Source of the DNA: Mycetocola zhadangensis
Lineage (GTDB): Bacteria; Actinomycetota; Actinomycetes; Actinomycetales; Microbacteriaceae
Length of the DNA stretch: 64,000 bases
Assembly (NCBI RefSeq): GCF_003668565.1
Contig: NZ_RCWJ01000002.1
Coordinates: 372,001 to 436,000, forward strand
Direction: 5' to 3'
The translations under genes were made by a program, and so were the position numbers. Shown here piece by piece: positions 18,266 to 26,520 of the stretch; positions within the stretch are counted from its first letter, which is position 1; each line of letters opens with the position of its first letter. The notes below the pieces were generated by a model. It saw only the letters and a program-made list of their open reading frames with translations, was not told where the DNA came from and did no database searches.

Positions 18266-18297
18266 CACCTTAGGCCGGAGGTGGCGGGCGCTGTCAA
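18266..18297 (-). promoter_or_regulatory. MerR-type promoter candidate for the glycosyltransferase
   Basis: On the minus strand TTGACA (18297-18292) and TAAGGT (18272-18267) are separated by 19 bp, the over-long spacing typical of MerR-activated promoters. The -10 and the spacer carry a dyad, CACCT at 18266-18270 and AGGTG at 18279-18283. The predicted mRNA would have a leader of about 150 nt before the gene start. No merR gene is present in the window, so the regulator would act from elsewhere. Confidence 0.5.
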
Positions 18298-18333
18298 GGG
18301 TGCAAGCGTGGGCCGATGAGTAACCGAAACCAC

Positions 18334-18381
18334 AAAAAGCGCTGCCCTTCCACTCGCGTTGAGTGGAAGGGCAGCGCTTTT
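18334..18381. terminator. Strong bidirectional terminator
   Basis: A 21-bp perfect stem begins AAAAGCGCTGCCCTTC on one side and ends GAAGGGCAGCGCTTTT on the other, with a 5-nt GCGTT loop. It lies 8 bp beyond the stop of the sugar-binding protein gene, so it ends the minus-strand alpha-galactoside operon. A-tracts and T-tracts on both sides mean it could work in both directions. Confidence 0.92.
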
Positions 18382-18389
18382 GGATCGCC

Positions 18390-19775
18390 CTACTCGTCGA
18401 GCAGCCCGGTAACCGTCTTGTTCACCTCGGTGAGCGACGACGGCTCGGTAGAGAACGACAGAACCTTGTCCATGGCGTTGGTCATGAGTGCGTTGATCTC
18501 GACGGCGTTCTCCGAAAGTGGGAAGAGAATCGTTGTGTCGTCATCCACGTGAGTGGTGAACGCTTCGATGTTGAACCCGGTCTCGGCGAAACGCTCGGAT
18601 GCCGTGTCACCCACCGCGGAAAGCGAGGGGAAGACGACGCCTGCGTCAGCGACGGTTGACTGGCACTCGGGAGAGGACAGGTACTTGACCCACTCCCATG
18701 CGGCTCCCTTGTTCTTCGACGACGCCGAGATCGAGTCAGCCAACGAGTTGAACGTGCTGGCGCGCTCGCCATCGACACCGATCGGAGTGGGAGCGGTGTT
18801 CAGCTTGACTCCCTGAAGCTTGGCGTACGTGTTGATGTTCCAGGCGCCATCCGTCACCATCGCGTACGACTCAGCCTGCATCTTCGACGACAGCGCTGTG
18901 CCGACGGTCTGCGACAGCGGCGGCATGTAACCCTTCTCGATCAGTCCACGCCACCACGCGATGGCGCTCTGAAAACGCTCATCGTCATAGTTGAACTCGC
19001 TGCCCCAGGTTGGCTCGTCCATGTAGGTCCAGCCGGTGGTTCCCGCGAGCATCGACCAGGTCACCTGACCGTAGCCTCCACCCGAGTCGTCCAGGCCGAG
19101 TCCGTAGGTCTCGACGCGCGTCTTGTCGAAGCCCTCTTCGTCGCCTCGCACACCGTTCTTGTCGACGGTCAGGTGAGCGATGACGTCTTCGTAGGTGCCA
19201 CCGTCTTCGGGGTTCCAGGTCATCGATCCGAGCTTCTCTGCTGAAATCCCGGCCTCAGACGCAAGCTCCTCGTTGTAGAAGATCGCGACCGTGTCCCAGT
19301 CCTTCGGCATGCCGTACTGGTGGCCGTCTGCGGCGCGCCACAGGTCGACGGTGCCGTTGACGTACTGGTCGAGATCGATGTTGTCCTTCTCAACGAGCTC
19401 GTCGAGGTTCTCAATCAGCCCTCGCGACGCGTAGTCACCGTACTTCGAGCTGTGGTCGACGAACACATCCGGGGCCGAATCAGCCACGAACGACGTCATC
19501 AGCTTGTTCCAGTAATCGTCGTAGCCGAACTGCTCGATAGTGATGCTGATGTCGGGGTTCTTCTTCTCGAACGCCGTCGCGCAGGCCTGGTAGGCCGGCA
19601 CCTGGTTCGAGTCCCACATCCAGTAGGTCAGATCTCCGGTTTCGCCCCAGGCGCCTTCCGACATTGCGCCCTGCGTGCAGCCCGCGAGACCAGTGGCGGT
19701 GAGAATTGCGAGAGCGGATGTCACGACCCGGCGAGAGAGGCGACGTCGCTTCGTGCGTGGTGATGTGAGTGTCAT
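18390..19775 (-). CDS. Sugar ABC transporter substrate-binding lipoprotein
   Basis: 461 residues. A basic signal (TKRRRLSRRVV) and hydrophobic core end in lipobox LAGC, cysteine near residue 33. The mature part is a family-1 extracellular solute-binding protein (GDLTYWMWDSNQVPAYQACATAFEKKNPDISI; PKDWDTVAIFYNEEL), the class used for oligosaccharides. It is the last gene of the operon GH36 - permease - permease - binding protein and overlaps the preceding permease by 4 bp. The neighbouring alpha-galactosidase suggests binding of raffinose, melibiose or similar alpha-galactosides. That specificity is inference. Confidence 0.92.
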   Translation of the reverse strand: MTLTSPRTKRRRLSRRVVTSALAILTATGLAGCTQGAMSEGAWGETGDLTYWMWDSNQVPAYQACATAFEKKNPDISITIEQFGYDDYWNKLMTSFVADSAPDVFVDHSSKYGDYASRGLIENLDELVEKDNIDLDQYVNGTVDLWRAADGHQYGMPKDWDTVAIFYNEELASEAGISAEKLGSMTWNPEDGGTYEDVIAHLTVDKNGVRGDEEGFDKTRVETYGLGLDDSGGGYGQVTWSMLAGTTGWTYMDEPTWGSEFNYDDERFQSAIAWWRGLIEKGYMPPLSQTVGTALSSKMQAESYAMVTDGAWNINTYAKLQGVKLNTAPTPIGVDGERASTFNSLADSISASSKNKGAAWEWVKYLSSPECQSTVADAGVVFPSLSAVGDTASERFAETGFNIEAFTTHVDDDTTILFPLSENAVEINALMTNAMDKVLSFSTEPSSLTEVNKTVTGLLDE

Positions 19776-20698
19776 TTGATGCCCGAGAATCCGATTGAGT
19801 TGACGATCTTACGGCTGAAGATCACGAAGAGGATGAGGATCGGCAGCGCCGCCAGCAGTGCGGCGGCCATGAGCCCCGCCCAGTCAGGTGCGCCCTGCGG
19901 TGTCTGCGACCGGAACACACCGAGTGCCACCGTGAGCACTCGAACGCTGTTGTCGCTACCGACAAGCAGGGGCCAGAAGTACTCGTTCCAGGCCTGGATG
20001 TACTGCAGGATCGCCAGCGTAGCGAGTGGCCCCGTGCTCATCGGCAGGATGATCCGGAAGAAGATGCGCAGGTTGCTCGCTCCGTCCAGCCGTGCTGCCT
20101 CTTCGATCTCGCTGCTGATACCGAGGAAGAACTGCCGCAGGAAGAAGATCGCGAACGGCGTCATGAAGAAGAACGGCAGGATGATTCCGGCGTAGGTGTT
20201 CACCAGTCCGAGGTCGCGCATGAGCAGGAAGTTCGGCAGCTGGGTGAAGATCGGCGGAACCATCAGCGCGAGCAGGAACAGGAAAAACACCCCGTTGCGG
20301 CCGGGCCACTGCAGCCGGGCGAACGCGTATGCCGCAAGCGCTCCGAAGAAAACCTGGCCGAGCGTGATGCTGGTGGCGACGATCACCGAGTTGAGCAGGT
20401 ATCCCCAGAAGTCGAGGCTCGCTCCTGATCCACCTTCCGCCTGCGCCTCACCGGTTGTGGCGATGCCGAGCACACGCTCGAACGCACCCCAGGTGAAGTC
20501 GACGGGAGCCAGGGAACCCGGGTCTGTCGCCAGCGCCGCTCCGTTCGAGAGAGCGGTGCGAAGCATCCAGTAGAACGGAAAGAGGGTGACGAGAACGAAG
20601 CCGATGAGTGCCGTCCAGGCGAGGACCTTACCCAGTGACGGCCGTGCGCGCCGTGCCGATGGGCGAGTTCGCCGCGGCGTTTCAAGTTGAGTTGTCAT
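19772..20698 (-). CDS. Carbohydrate ABC transporter permease (MalG type)
   Basis: 308 residues. A 25-residue basic N-terminus is followed by about six transmembrane segments. LFPFYWMLRTALS near residue 40 and the cytoplasmic EAA loop EIEEAARLDGASNLRIFFRIILP (about residues 205-227) identify the CUT1 MalG class. The C-terminus INSIGFSGIK-like ending (KIVNSIGFSGIK) is typical. It pairs with the MalF-type permease 9 bp upstream and overlaps the binding-protein gene by 4 bp. No ATPase gene is in the cluster, so it probably uses a shared MsiK/UgpC-like ATPase encoded elsewhere, as is common in Actinobacteria. Confidence 0.93.
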   Translation of the reverse strand: MTTQLETPRRTRPSARRARPSLGKVLAWTALIGFVLVTLFPFYWMLRTALSNGAALATDPGSLAPVDFTWGAFERVLGIATTGEAQAEGGSGASLDFWGYLLNSVIVATSITLGQVFFGALAAYAFARLQWPGRNGVFFLFLLALMVPPIFTQLPNFLLMRDLGLVNTYAGIILPFFFMTPFAIFFLRQFFLGISSEIEEAARLDGASNLRIFFRIILPMSTGPLATLAILQYIQAWNEYFWPLLVGSDNSVRVLTVALGVFRSQTPQGAPDWAGLMAAALLAALPILILFVIFSRKIVNSIGFSGIK

Positions 20699-20707
20699 GG
20701 CGGGCTC

Positions 20708-21658
20708 CTAGTTGAGATCCGACTCATTGGCCCGAGTGAGGCGCAATTGGATGAATGCGATGACGGCGAGCACGAGCAGCAGCATCACTGACACCGCGGA
20801 TGCGTAACCGAAGTCGAGCCGCTGGAAGGCGAGGTCGAAGATGTAGTACTGCACAACGCGGGTGGCGTCTGCCGGCCCACCGCTGGTCGTGACGGCCACC
20901 GTGTCGAACACCTGGAACGATCCGATCATGGTGATGACGAGCACGAGCGCTAGCACCGGGCGCAGCAGGGGAACAGTGATCTTCCAGAACATTTTCCACT
21001 CGTTCGCACCTTCGGTGCGGGCCGCCTCGTACACCTCCTTCGGAATCATCTGCAGCCCGGCAAAGATCAGCAAAGCTGTGTAGCCCACGTGACGCCAGGT
21101 GTTGACGAGCGCGATCGTCGGAATCGCCCAGCTCTCGTCACCGAAGAAGGCGATGGCGTTTCCGCCGAGCCACTCAATTCCCTGGTTCACGATGCCGATC
21201 TGGTAATCGAGCATCCAGAACCAGACCAGAGCGACAACCACGTTGGCCACGAGGTACGGCGCGACAACAACACTGCGGAGGAACGTCGACTGCGTGACCC
21301 GGTGAATGAGCACGGCAAGCGCCAGCGCCAGGATCGTCTGCAGCGTGATGTTGATCAGCACGTACTGCACGGTGACCCGCGCCGAGTTCCAGAACGTCTC
21401 GTCGCCAAACAGACGGGTGTAGTTGTCGAGACCCACCCAGACCGGATCGGTGAACACGTCGAAGTCCGTGAAGCTCAGGTAGATCCCTCGCAGCGTCGGC
21501 CAGAAATAGAACACGACGAAACCGAGAAGCGACGGTGCAATGAACGCGAGAGCTGTCCAGGTCTGGCGACGTGTGGCGCGACGCCGATTCGAGCGAGCGG
21601 ATGCCGTGGGCTGGGCTGGTGTGGACGGCGTCGCCTCGGGCAGAAGCACTGTTGCCAT
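20708..21658 (-). CDS. Carbohydrate ABC transporter permease (MalF type)
   Basis: 316 residues from ATG at 21658, which begins 2 bp past the upstream stop; a longer frame reaching back into the hydrolase gene is not protein-like. The N-terminal 35 residues are polar and basic. Hydrophobic segments follow, starting with ALAFIAPSLLGFVVFYFWPT. The EAA loop is VYEAARTEGANEWKMFWKITVPLLRP (about residues 217-242), as in CUT1 importers. NYTRLFGDETFWNSARVTVQY is the typical MalF/UgpA segment. It forms the heteromeric channel with the following permease. Confidence 0.93.
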   Translation of the reverse strand: MATVLLPEATPSTPAQPTASARSNRRRATRRQTWTALAFIAPSLLGFVVFYFWPTLRGIYLSFTDFDVFTDPVWVGLDNYTRLFGDETFWNSARVTVQYVLINITLQTILALALAVLIHRVTQSTFLRSVVVAPYLVANVVVALVWFWMLDYQIGIVNQGIEWLGGNAIAFFGDESWAIPTIALVNTWRHVGYTALLIFAGLQMIPKEVYEAARTEGANEWKMFWKITVPLLRPVLALVLVITMIGSFQVFDTVAVTTSGGPADATRVVQYYIFDLAFQRLDFGYASAVSVMLLLVLAVIAFIQLRLTRANESDLN

Positions 21659-21660
21659 GA

Positions 21661-23844
21661 TCAGGCGACCTTTCGAACGCGAAGCAGCAGGAGCTGCTCG
21701 GGGTGAAGCGCTGGCACCTGCACACCGATCGTGCGAAGGGTCCGACCGGTCAGCCGGAGAGATCCTTCTGCCGTCCACGGTGCCGCGGTGTGTGAGCGGC
21801 GACGCGCGTTGTCGCCCGGGCTCTGCACGGTGACGTCATACACGGCGTCGTCGTCGAGACCTGGGAGCGGAATGGTGCCCGGGATCGCGGTCAGCGGTGT
21901 TGCGAGCTGAACGTAGGCGAAGAGAGCCTCGTCCTGCTCGGGTGAAACCACGCCGTGAAGGAGCGCCGACTCATCAAGTCCGTCTGCCCGAACGACACGG
22001 CCCGTGTGCACGAGCGAACGTACCTCTTTATAGAGGGCCACCCACTCAGCAAGTTCGGCGCGGTCCTCCGCTGACGCCTTGGTGATGTCCCACTCAATAC
22101 CGAAGTGCCCGAACAGGGCGGTTCCCGCTCTAAACGACAGGCTCTGGGTGCGGCTCGTAGTGTGAGCCTTCGGTGAGCCAACGTGCGAGCCGACGAGCTC
22201 AGGCGGAATGAGCTGGCTTGTCCAGCGCTGGATTGTCTGCCGCTCAAGCGGGTCGATGACATCGCTGCCCCAGACCCGGTCGGTGCGCTCAAGGATTCCG
22301 AGGTCGACACGGCCTCCGCCGGAGGAGCACGACTCGATTTCCACACCCGGGTGACGGTCGCGCAGCTCATCGAGCAAGCGGTACAGCGCGAGGGTGTGTT
22401 CGTGCACCCCTGCTGCCCCGGTGGTGGAGTGTGCGGCTTCGAGCAGGTCACGGTTGTGGTCCCACTTGAGGTAGCCGATGTCGTAGGCGTTCAGCAGGTC
22501 GCTCAGCCGGTCGAGGATGTAGGTGTACGCACCGGGGTGAGCCAGGTCGAGCACCTGCTGGTTGCGCGATGGCACCGGCAGCCGGCTGGCTGGGGACAGG
22601 ATCCACTCGGGGTGCGCGCGGGCAAGGTCGGAGTCCGGGTTGATCATCTCGGGTTCGACCCACAGTCCGAACTCGAGCCCCAGCTCGGTCACGGCGCTGA
22701 TCAGCGGATCGAGTCCGCCCGGCCAGACATCCTCGTCCACGTACCAGTCGCCGAGACCCGCGCTGTCGTCCCGTCGGTGCAGGAACCAGCCGTCATCGAG
22801 AACAAAGCGCTCGGCGCCGACCTCGGCCGCGGATGCCGCCAGTTCGGTCAGGCGTTCCAGGTTGTGGTCGAAGTACACCGCTTCCCAGGTGTTGAGAACG
22901 ACCTTGCGCGGCGAGGACGGGTGGGTCTGGCGTCCACGGAGGTAGCCGTGGAAGCGCGCGGCGGCGTCGTCGAGTCCGCGACCCCATGAGCCGTACACCC
23001 ATGGGCTTTCGTATCGGTCACCGGTCTGCAGGCGGACCTCTCCTGAGAGCAGGAGTTCGCCGCCACCGAGCAGGGATGTGCCGTTGGACAGGCGCTCGGC
23101 GTACTCGCGGTGGTTGCCGCTCCACGCGACGTGCATCGTCCATACCTCGCCAGTGCCAAACCCGAATCCGGGGGTACCCGCGGCGAGAATCGTTGAGGCG
23201 TCTGTGCTCGTTCGGCCGCGGCGGCTGTCGCGCTGGTGTGCGCCGACGGAGAACGGCATGCGCTGCGGTGAGCGCTCGCGACCCCAGCGGCCGGCCAGGT
23301 CAAGCAGCTCGCTCGCGCGGCGCGGCACCGGAAGGGTGAGCTGAAGCCCATCGAGGGTGAACTCACCAGAGCCGGTGCGTTCGACGGCGGCGCGCTGGCG
23401 GAGCAGGCCGGTGGAAAGCAACTCAACGTCGAGAACGATTGTGAGTCCCGCCTCGTCATCGGTGGCTCGCACCGTAAGAGTCGTGGCATCCGCTGCGATG
23501 GACGTGGCCGTGAAGAGGGGCGTCCAATCGGTGCCTGAGGTGCTGTGGCCCTCGAGGCCGGGAAGGCCCCGCCAGCCGCCAGACGCCAGAGGAAGGATCT
23601 CGACGAGTTCAGGAACATCGAGGTCGTTCGGAACGACGGAGGGGACCGAGACGAGAGCGATGTTCTTCAGCTCGGATTCACCGATCTCCCCGAGGTCTTC
23701 CCCCCAGTAGAGGATGACGGGAAGGCGTCCGGCGCTGAGGTCGATGACCAGGCTCACACCTCCGTTCCGCAGATGGACGATCGGCGAAAACGATCCGGTG
23801 TTGCCCGCCGATGTCTCGGCGATGGGCTCGGATAACTGCGTCAT
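21661..23844 (-). CDS. Alpha-galactosidase, glycoside hydrolase family 36
   Basis: 727 residues from ATG 23844, which has AGGAG 7 nt upstream; earlier in-frame starts lack one. GH36 releases terminal alpha-1,6-galactose from melibiose, raffinose and similar sugars. Family motifs are FVLDDGWF (about residue 345), WVEPEMINPDSDLARAHPEW, the nucleophile motif YLKWDHNRD (Asp about 460) and the acid/base segment SCSSGGGRVDLGILERTDRVWGSD. All key residues are present and the length fits the family. There is no signal peptide, so hydrolysis is cytoplasmic after uptake. It leads the operon and is divergent from a ROK repressor. Confidence 0.95.
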   Translation of the reverse strand: MTQLSEPIAETSAGNTGSFSPIVHLRNGGVSLVIDLSAGRLPVILYWGEDLGEIGESELKNIALVSVPSVVPNDLDVPELVEILPLASGGWRGLPGLEGHSTSGTDWTPLFTATSIAADATTLTVRATDDEAGLTIVLDVELLSTGLLRQRAAVERTGSGEFTLDGLQLTLPVPRRASELLDLAGRWGRERSPQRMPFSVGAHQRDSRRGRTSTDASTILAAGTPGFGFGTGEVWTMHVAWSGNHREYAERLSNGTSLLGGGELLLSGEVRLQTGDRYESPWVYGSWGRGLDDAAARFHGYLRGRQTHPSSPRKVVLNTWEAVYFDHNLERLTELAASAAEVGAERFVLDDGWFLHRRDDSAGLGDWYVDEDVWPGGLDPLISAVTELGLEFGLWVEPEMINPDSDLARAHPEWILSPASRLPVPSRNQQVLDLAHPGAYTYILDRLSDLLNAYDIGYLKWDHNRDLLEAAHSTTGAAGVHEHTLALYRLLDELRDRHPGVEIESCSSGGGRVDLGILERTDRVWGSDVIDPLERQTIQRWTSQLIPPELVGSHVGSPKAHTTSRTQSLSFRAGTALFGHFGIEWDITKASAEDRAELAEWVALYKEVRSLVHTGRVVRADGLDESALLHGVVSPEQDEALFAYVQLATPLTAIPGTIPLPGLDDDAVYDVTVQSPGDNARRRSHTAAPWTAEGSLRLTGRTLRTIGVQVPALHPEQLLLLRVRKVA

Positions 23845-23902
23845 TGCTACTCCTGGTGGCGGCCGCGTTGGCGCCGGTGTGAGTGGGTGGGATATCAGCA
23901 AG

Positions 23903-23923
23903 TTAGTTGCAATGCGAAACTAA
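23903..23923. promoter_or_regulatory. Operator candidate 1 for the alpha-galactoside ROK repressor
   Basis: A perfect-arm inverted repeat, TTAGTT - 9 bp - AACTAA, lies 59 bp upstream of the alpha-galactosidase start in the divergent promoter region. The spacing (21 bp overall) suits a dimeric or tetrameric winged-helix regulator such as the ROK protein encoded at 24062. Binding is inferred. Confidence 0.55.
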
Positions 23924-23984
23924 GTCAACTCAAATCGGGAAAAAGATGGCTCATCAGGAGCTGATTTCGCGGTAGCTCGTCAAA

Positions 23985-24006
23985 TTAAGTTTGATTTGGC
24001 AACTAA
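23985..24006. promoter_or_regulatory. Operator candidate 2 in the divergent region
   Basis: A second, imperfect copy of the same element, TTAAGTT ... CAACTAA over 22 bp, lies closer to the ROK gene (56 bp before its ATG). Two related sites flanking both promoters would allow joint repression and autoregulation. The match to site 1 is in the outer TTA/TAA and GTT/AAC steps, with one extra base in the left arm. Confidence 0.4.
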
Positions 24007-24061
24007 GGCAGGCGGTTCCGGCGATATTGTGGTTCCAGCGATTCGGCTTTGAGAGGGAAAC

Positions 24062-25210
24062 ATGCAACAGGACGTGCGGCTTCCGCTTGAGGGCTTGCAG
24101 CACGCTGTTGCGATTGATGTGCTGTTGCACGGCCCGCTCAGCCGAAAGCAGCTCGCGGCCCGACTGGGCGTTTCGCCTGGCACACTGACCCGGGTTGCCG
24201 GCCCGCTGCTCGAAGCCGGTCTGCTGGTGGAGCGAGCGCTCGTGCAGCGTTCGAGTTCTGGTCGACCGGGAATCGGTCGTCCGGAAGAACCCCTGGACCT
24301 CGAGCTCGGTCGCGATTTCTACGTCGGCGTCAAGATCACCGAGAACACACTGCACTGTGTCGTGACAACGTTGCGTGCTCAGCTCGTTACCGAGATCTCA
24401 CGTTCGCTTGCAAGTCTTGAGCCGAGCGCGGTGGCGGACCAGATTACGGATGTTGTCGGTGAACTGAGCGAGGAAGGGCGCAATATCCGTGCTCTCGGGG
24501 TGAGCTTGGGCGGCCAGGTGTCGCGGAACAGCCTTGTCCTCGAAGCGCCACTGCTCGGCTGGAGTGACGTGGACCTCGGCGCACTACTCAAGGATCGAAT
24601 GGATCTGCCCGTCGTGGTCGACAACGATGTGTTGTCGCTTGTGCGCGCTGAGCGGTGGTTTGGTGCGGCGAAAGACAGCGACCACTTTGCGCTGATCACG
24701 ATCGGCGCCGGTATCGGCTACGGTCTCGTGGCCGGTTCAGGCATCCTCGAGGGACCCGACCCTGGACTCAGCACCATTACCCACTTTCCACTGGGCATCG
24801 GCGGGGGAGTGTGTTCGCAGGGGCACACGGGTTGCGCCGAGAGCCTGCTCACGACGAAGGCTCTCCTCTCCCGTGCTCGGCTTGCGCTCGACGAGAACGT
24901 CACCCACGACGAGCTGCTGGCGCTCGCCGACACGAACCCGGCGGCCGCATCCATCGTCGAGACCGCGGCATACGGGCTCGGAAAGCTCATCGCGTCCGTC
25001 GCGAACCTAGCATTGCCGGAGAAGATCATCCTGACCGGTGATGGCGTCGACCTTGCTCTGGCCAACCGTGAGGCGCTCGACCGCGGGATCAGCGATCACC
25101 GCAACCGTCGTGCGACACCGATTGACCTCGAAATCCAGACGGTGAGTTTCGCCGAGTGGGCGCGAGGCGCCGCGGCGACAGCGATCGAGACGTTCGTCGT
25201 CGGCCGCTGA
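24062..25210 (+). CDS. ROK family transcriptional regulator of the alpha-galactoside operon
   Basis: 382 residues. The N-terminal helix-turn-helix (about residues 20-60, GPLSRKQLAARLGVSPGTLT) is followed by the ROK kinase-like domain with LGVSLGGQV and DNDVLSLVRAE. Start ATG 24062 follows GAGAGGGAAAC. The zinc loop is degenerate: CSQGHTGCAE replaces CxCGxxGCxE, so the second cysteine is a glutamine, and the usual ExGH is THFP. Metal binding may be altered. It is divergent from the GH36/ABC operon, which it probably represses; an alpha-galactoside or derived sugar is the likely inducer (inference). Confidence 0.92.
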   Translation: MQQDVRLPLEGLQHAVAIDVLLHGPLSRKQLAARLGVSPGTLTRVAGPLLEAGLLVERALVQRSSSGRPGIGRPEEPLDLELGRDFYVGVKITENTLHCVVTTLRAQLVTEISRSLASLEPSAVADQITDVVGELSEEGRNIRALGVSLGGQVSRNSLVLEAPLLGWSDVDLGALLKDRMDLPVVVDNDVLSLVRAERWFGAAKDSDHFALITIGAGIGYGLVAGSGILEGPDPGLSTITHFPLGIGGGVCSQGHTGCAESLLTTKALLSRARLALDENVTHDELLALADTNPAAASIVETAAYGLGKLIASVANLALPEKIILTGDGVDLALANREALDRGISDHRNRRATPIDLEIQTVSFAEWARGAAATAIETFVVGR

Positions 25211-25263
25211 TTCGGGATCACTGGCCTGACCGGCTGCCGAGCTGATCGATCTTCTCGAATGCA

Positions 25264-25413
25264 GTGGCGCTTCCGGGTGAGGTCGAGACGCTGTGGGATG
25301 CAATTCGACCGCACCTGGCCGACTTCCCGAGGCACACGCTCGAATGGCTGATGCGTGGGGTTCGGCTAAGGCCGGTTGCGCCGCGCACCACGAAGGGAAA
25401 GCTCGGGCTATGA
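25264..25413 (+). pseudogene. Possible small gene or gene remnant
   Basis: From GTG 25264 the frame reads VALPGEVETLWDAIRPHLAD, then FPRHTLEWLMRGVRLRPVAP and a short basic tail before TGA at 25411 (49 residues). The pattern looks like the end of a real helical protein rather than noise, and the frame stays open to a stop near 25240. No ribosome site is evident. It may be the tail of a lost gene behind the ROK regulator. It overlaps the end of the minus-strand membrane protein by 6 bp. The family is not recognised. Confidence 0.25.
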
Positions 25414-25725
25414 GTCCTCGTCGAATCGTTGACGGGCGATCCAAAAGCAGAAAGCAACACCGAAGATTTGCGTCGCGGCGAGCGGGAAGAAGCCCCATCC
25501 GAACGTATAACCGACCTGAATAAATGCGACGCCAAGGACTAGCAGTCCCAATGCAATCAGGAGATGCACGCATCCAAAAACGAAGTTCAGACGGGGCTGG
25601 GCGTTGAGTTGGAGCCAGGAGTCGCGCATTCGGTCCGCGTTCCTTGAGCGGAACAGAAGCATGAAGACGGTCAACAGGAAGATGGCGACGCAGACCCACG
25701 GGAGGACCACCGCCAACGTTTCCAT
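25408..25725 (-). CDS. Small hypothetical membrane protein
   Basis: 105 residues with three hydrophobic segments: LAVVLPWVCVAIFLLTVFMLLF (about residues 4-25), FVFGCVHLLIALGLLVLGVAF (48-68) and WGFFPLAATQIFGVAFCFW (76-95). The loop between the first two is polar (RSRNADRMRDSWLQLNAQPR). The C-terminus is acidic (RQRFDEDS). Start ATG is at 25725; no strong ribosome site is seen. I do not recognise a family. The gene is isolated, with a VOC gene upstream on the same strand. Confidence 0.6.
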   Translation of the reverse strand: METLAVVLPWVCVAIFLLTVFMLLFRSRNADRMRDSWLQLNAQPRLNFVFGCVHLLIALGLLVLGVAFIQVGYTFGWGFFPLAATQIFGVAFCFWIARQRFDEDS

Positions 25726-25844
25726 GTGTCAAACAATACGAGTACGTCGCCCAAGCGGTGACGGGCTTTTGTTTCGAGGCCTGTGAGTCACCAAGTAGTC
25801 GGGTGTTACGGCCTCGCTTTCGAGCGGGGTCTGGTTCGTCCTGG

Positions 25845-26231
25845 CTAGCCCGACCGCTCAGCCTCACTGCGAAGTATGCAGAACTCGTTGCCCTCGGGAT
25901 CGGCCAGTACCACCCAACCTGTTCCATCCGGCATTCGTCGGTCGTCAATCGCTCGGGCGCCCAGCTCCAACAGACGCGCTAACTCCTGGTCGCGCGTCCC
26001 ATCGGCGGGCACAAGGTCAAGGTGCAATCGGTTCTTGACTTGTTTCGCGTCGGGGACTTCGATGAACAGCAACCTCTGGGTGCGGTCAGCTGAGAAGATC
26101 ATGCATTCCTCATCTCCAGGGCCGTCGGGACTGTCGGCGTCCGGCGCGAATCCGAGAACTTTGCTCCAGAACACCGAAAGCGCGTAGGCGTTGAGGCAGT
26201 CGAAAGTGGTGTGCGAGATGAGAGCGGTCAC
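25845..26231 (-). CDS. VOC family (glyoxalase/bleomycin-resistance fold) protein
   Basis: 128 residues from GTG 26231. VTALISHTTFDCLNAYALSVFWSKVLGF is the usual first beta-alpha unit of a vicinal-oxygen-chelate protein. MIFSADRTQRLLFIEVP and NRLHLDLVPADGTRDQELARLLELGA form the middle, and VVLADPEGNEFCILRSE is the conserved last beta hairpin with its metal-ligand glutamate. Such proteins often bind a divalent metal and act on small electrophiles or drugs, but many of this 'CppA-like' sort have no known substrate. The upstream part of the frame to 26267 is probably not translated. The next 289 bp hold no supported gene. Confidence 0.85.
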   Translation of the reverse strand: MTALISHTTFDCLNAYALSVFWSKVLGFAPDADSPDGPGDEECMIFSADRTQRLLFIEVPDAKQVKNRLHLDLVPADGTRDQELARLLELGARAIDDRRMPDGTGWVVLADPEGNEFCILRSEAERSG

Positions 26232-26520
26232 GATGGCAATGCTGGCAGTATCTGTGCTGACGAGCAATGGGGACGTGCTGCTGGAGCCGTTCGCAGGCTA
26301 ACCGCCTGATCCTTCATGAGTTCATGCTTAATTACAAAGTGGTGCGCTGCGAGCGCCAGCGCCTCCGCCGGAGGATCGCCGGTCGGCTCTGAGGCAGCCG
26401 CCCCGCGGTGCAGGCGACGACCGCGACGAAGGCACCAGCAAGCTCGTGTTTCCCTCGCCACTGAGTGACCAAAGAACACCCGCCGGGCACCTGTCGCGTG
26501 GTCCCGCTCGCATGGGGTGG

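Noticed and set aside
26232-26520. Short frames in the gap between the VOC and pentapeptide genes
   Set aside because: Products are Arg/Ala/Gly-rich without protein character and no start signals are seen; I find nothing to annotate there.
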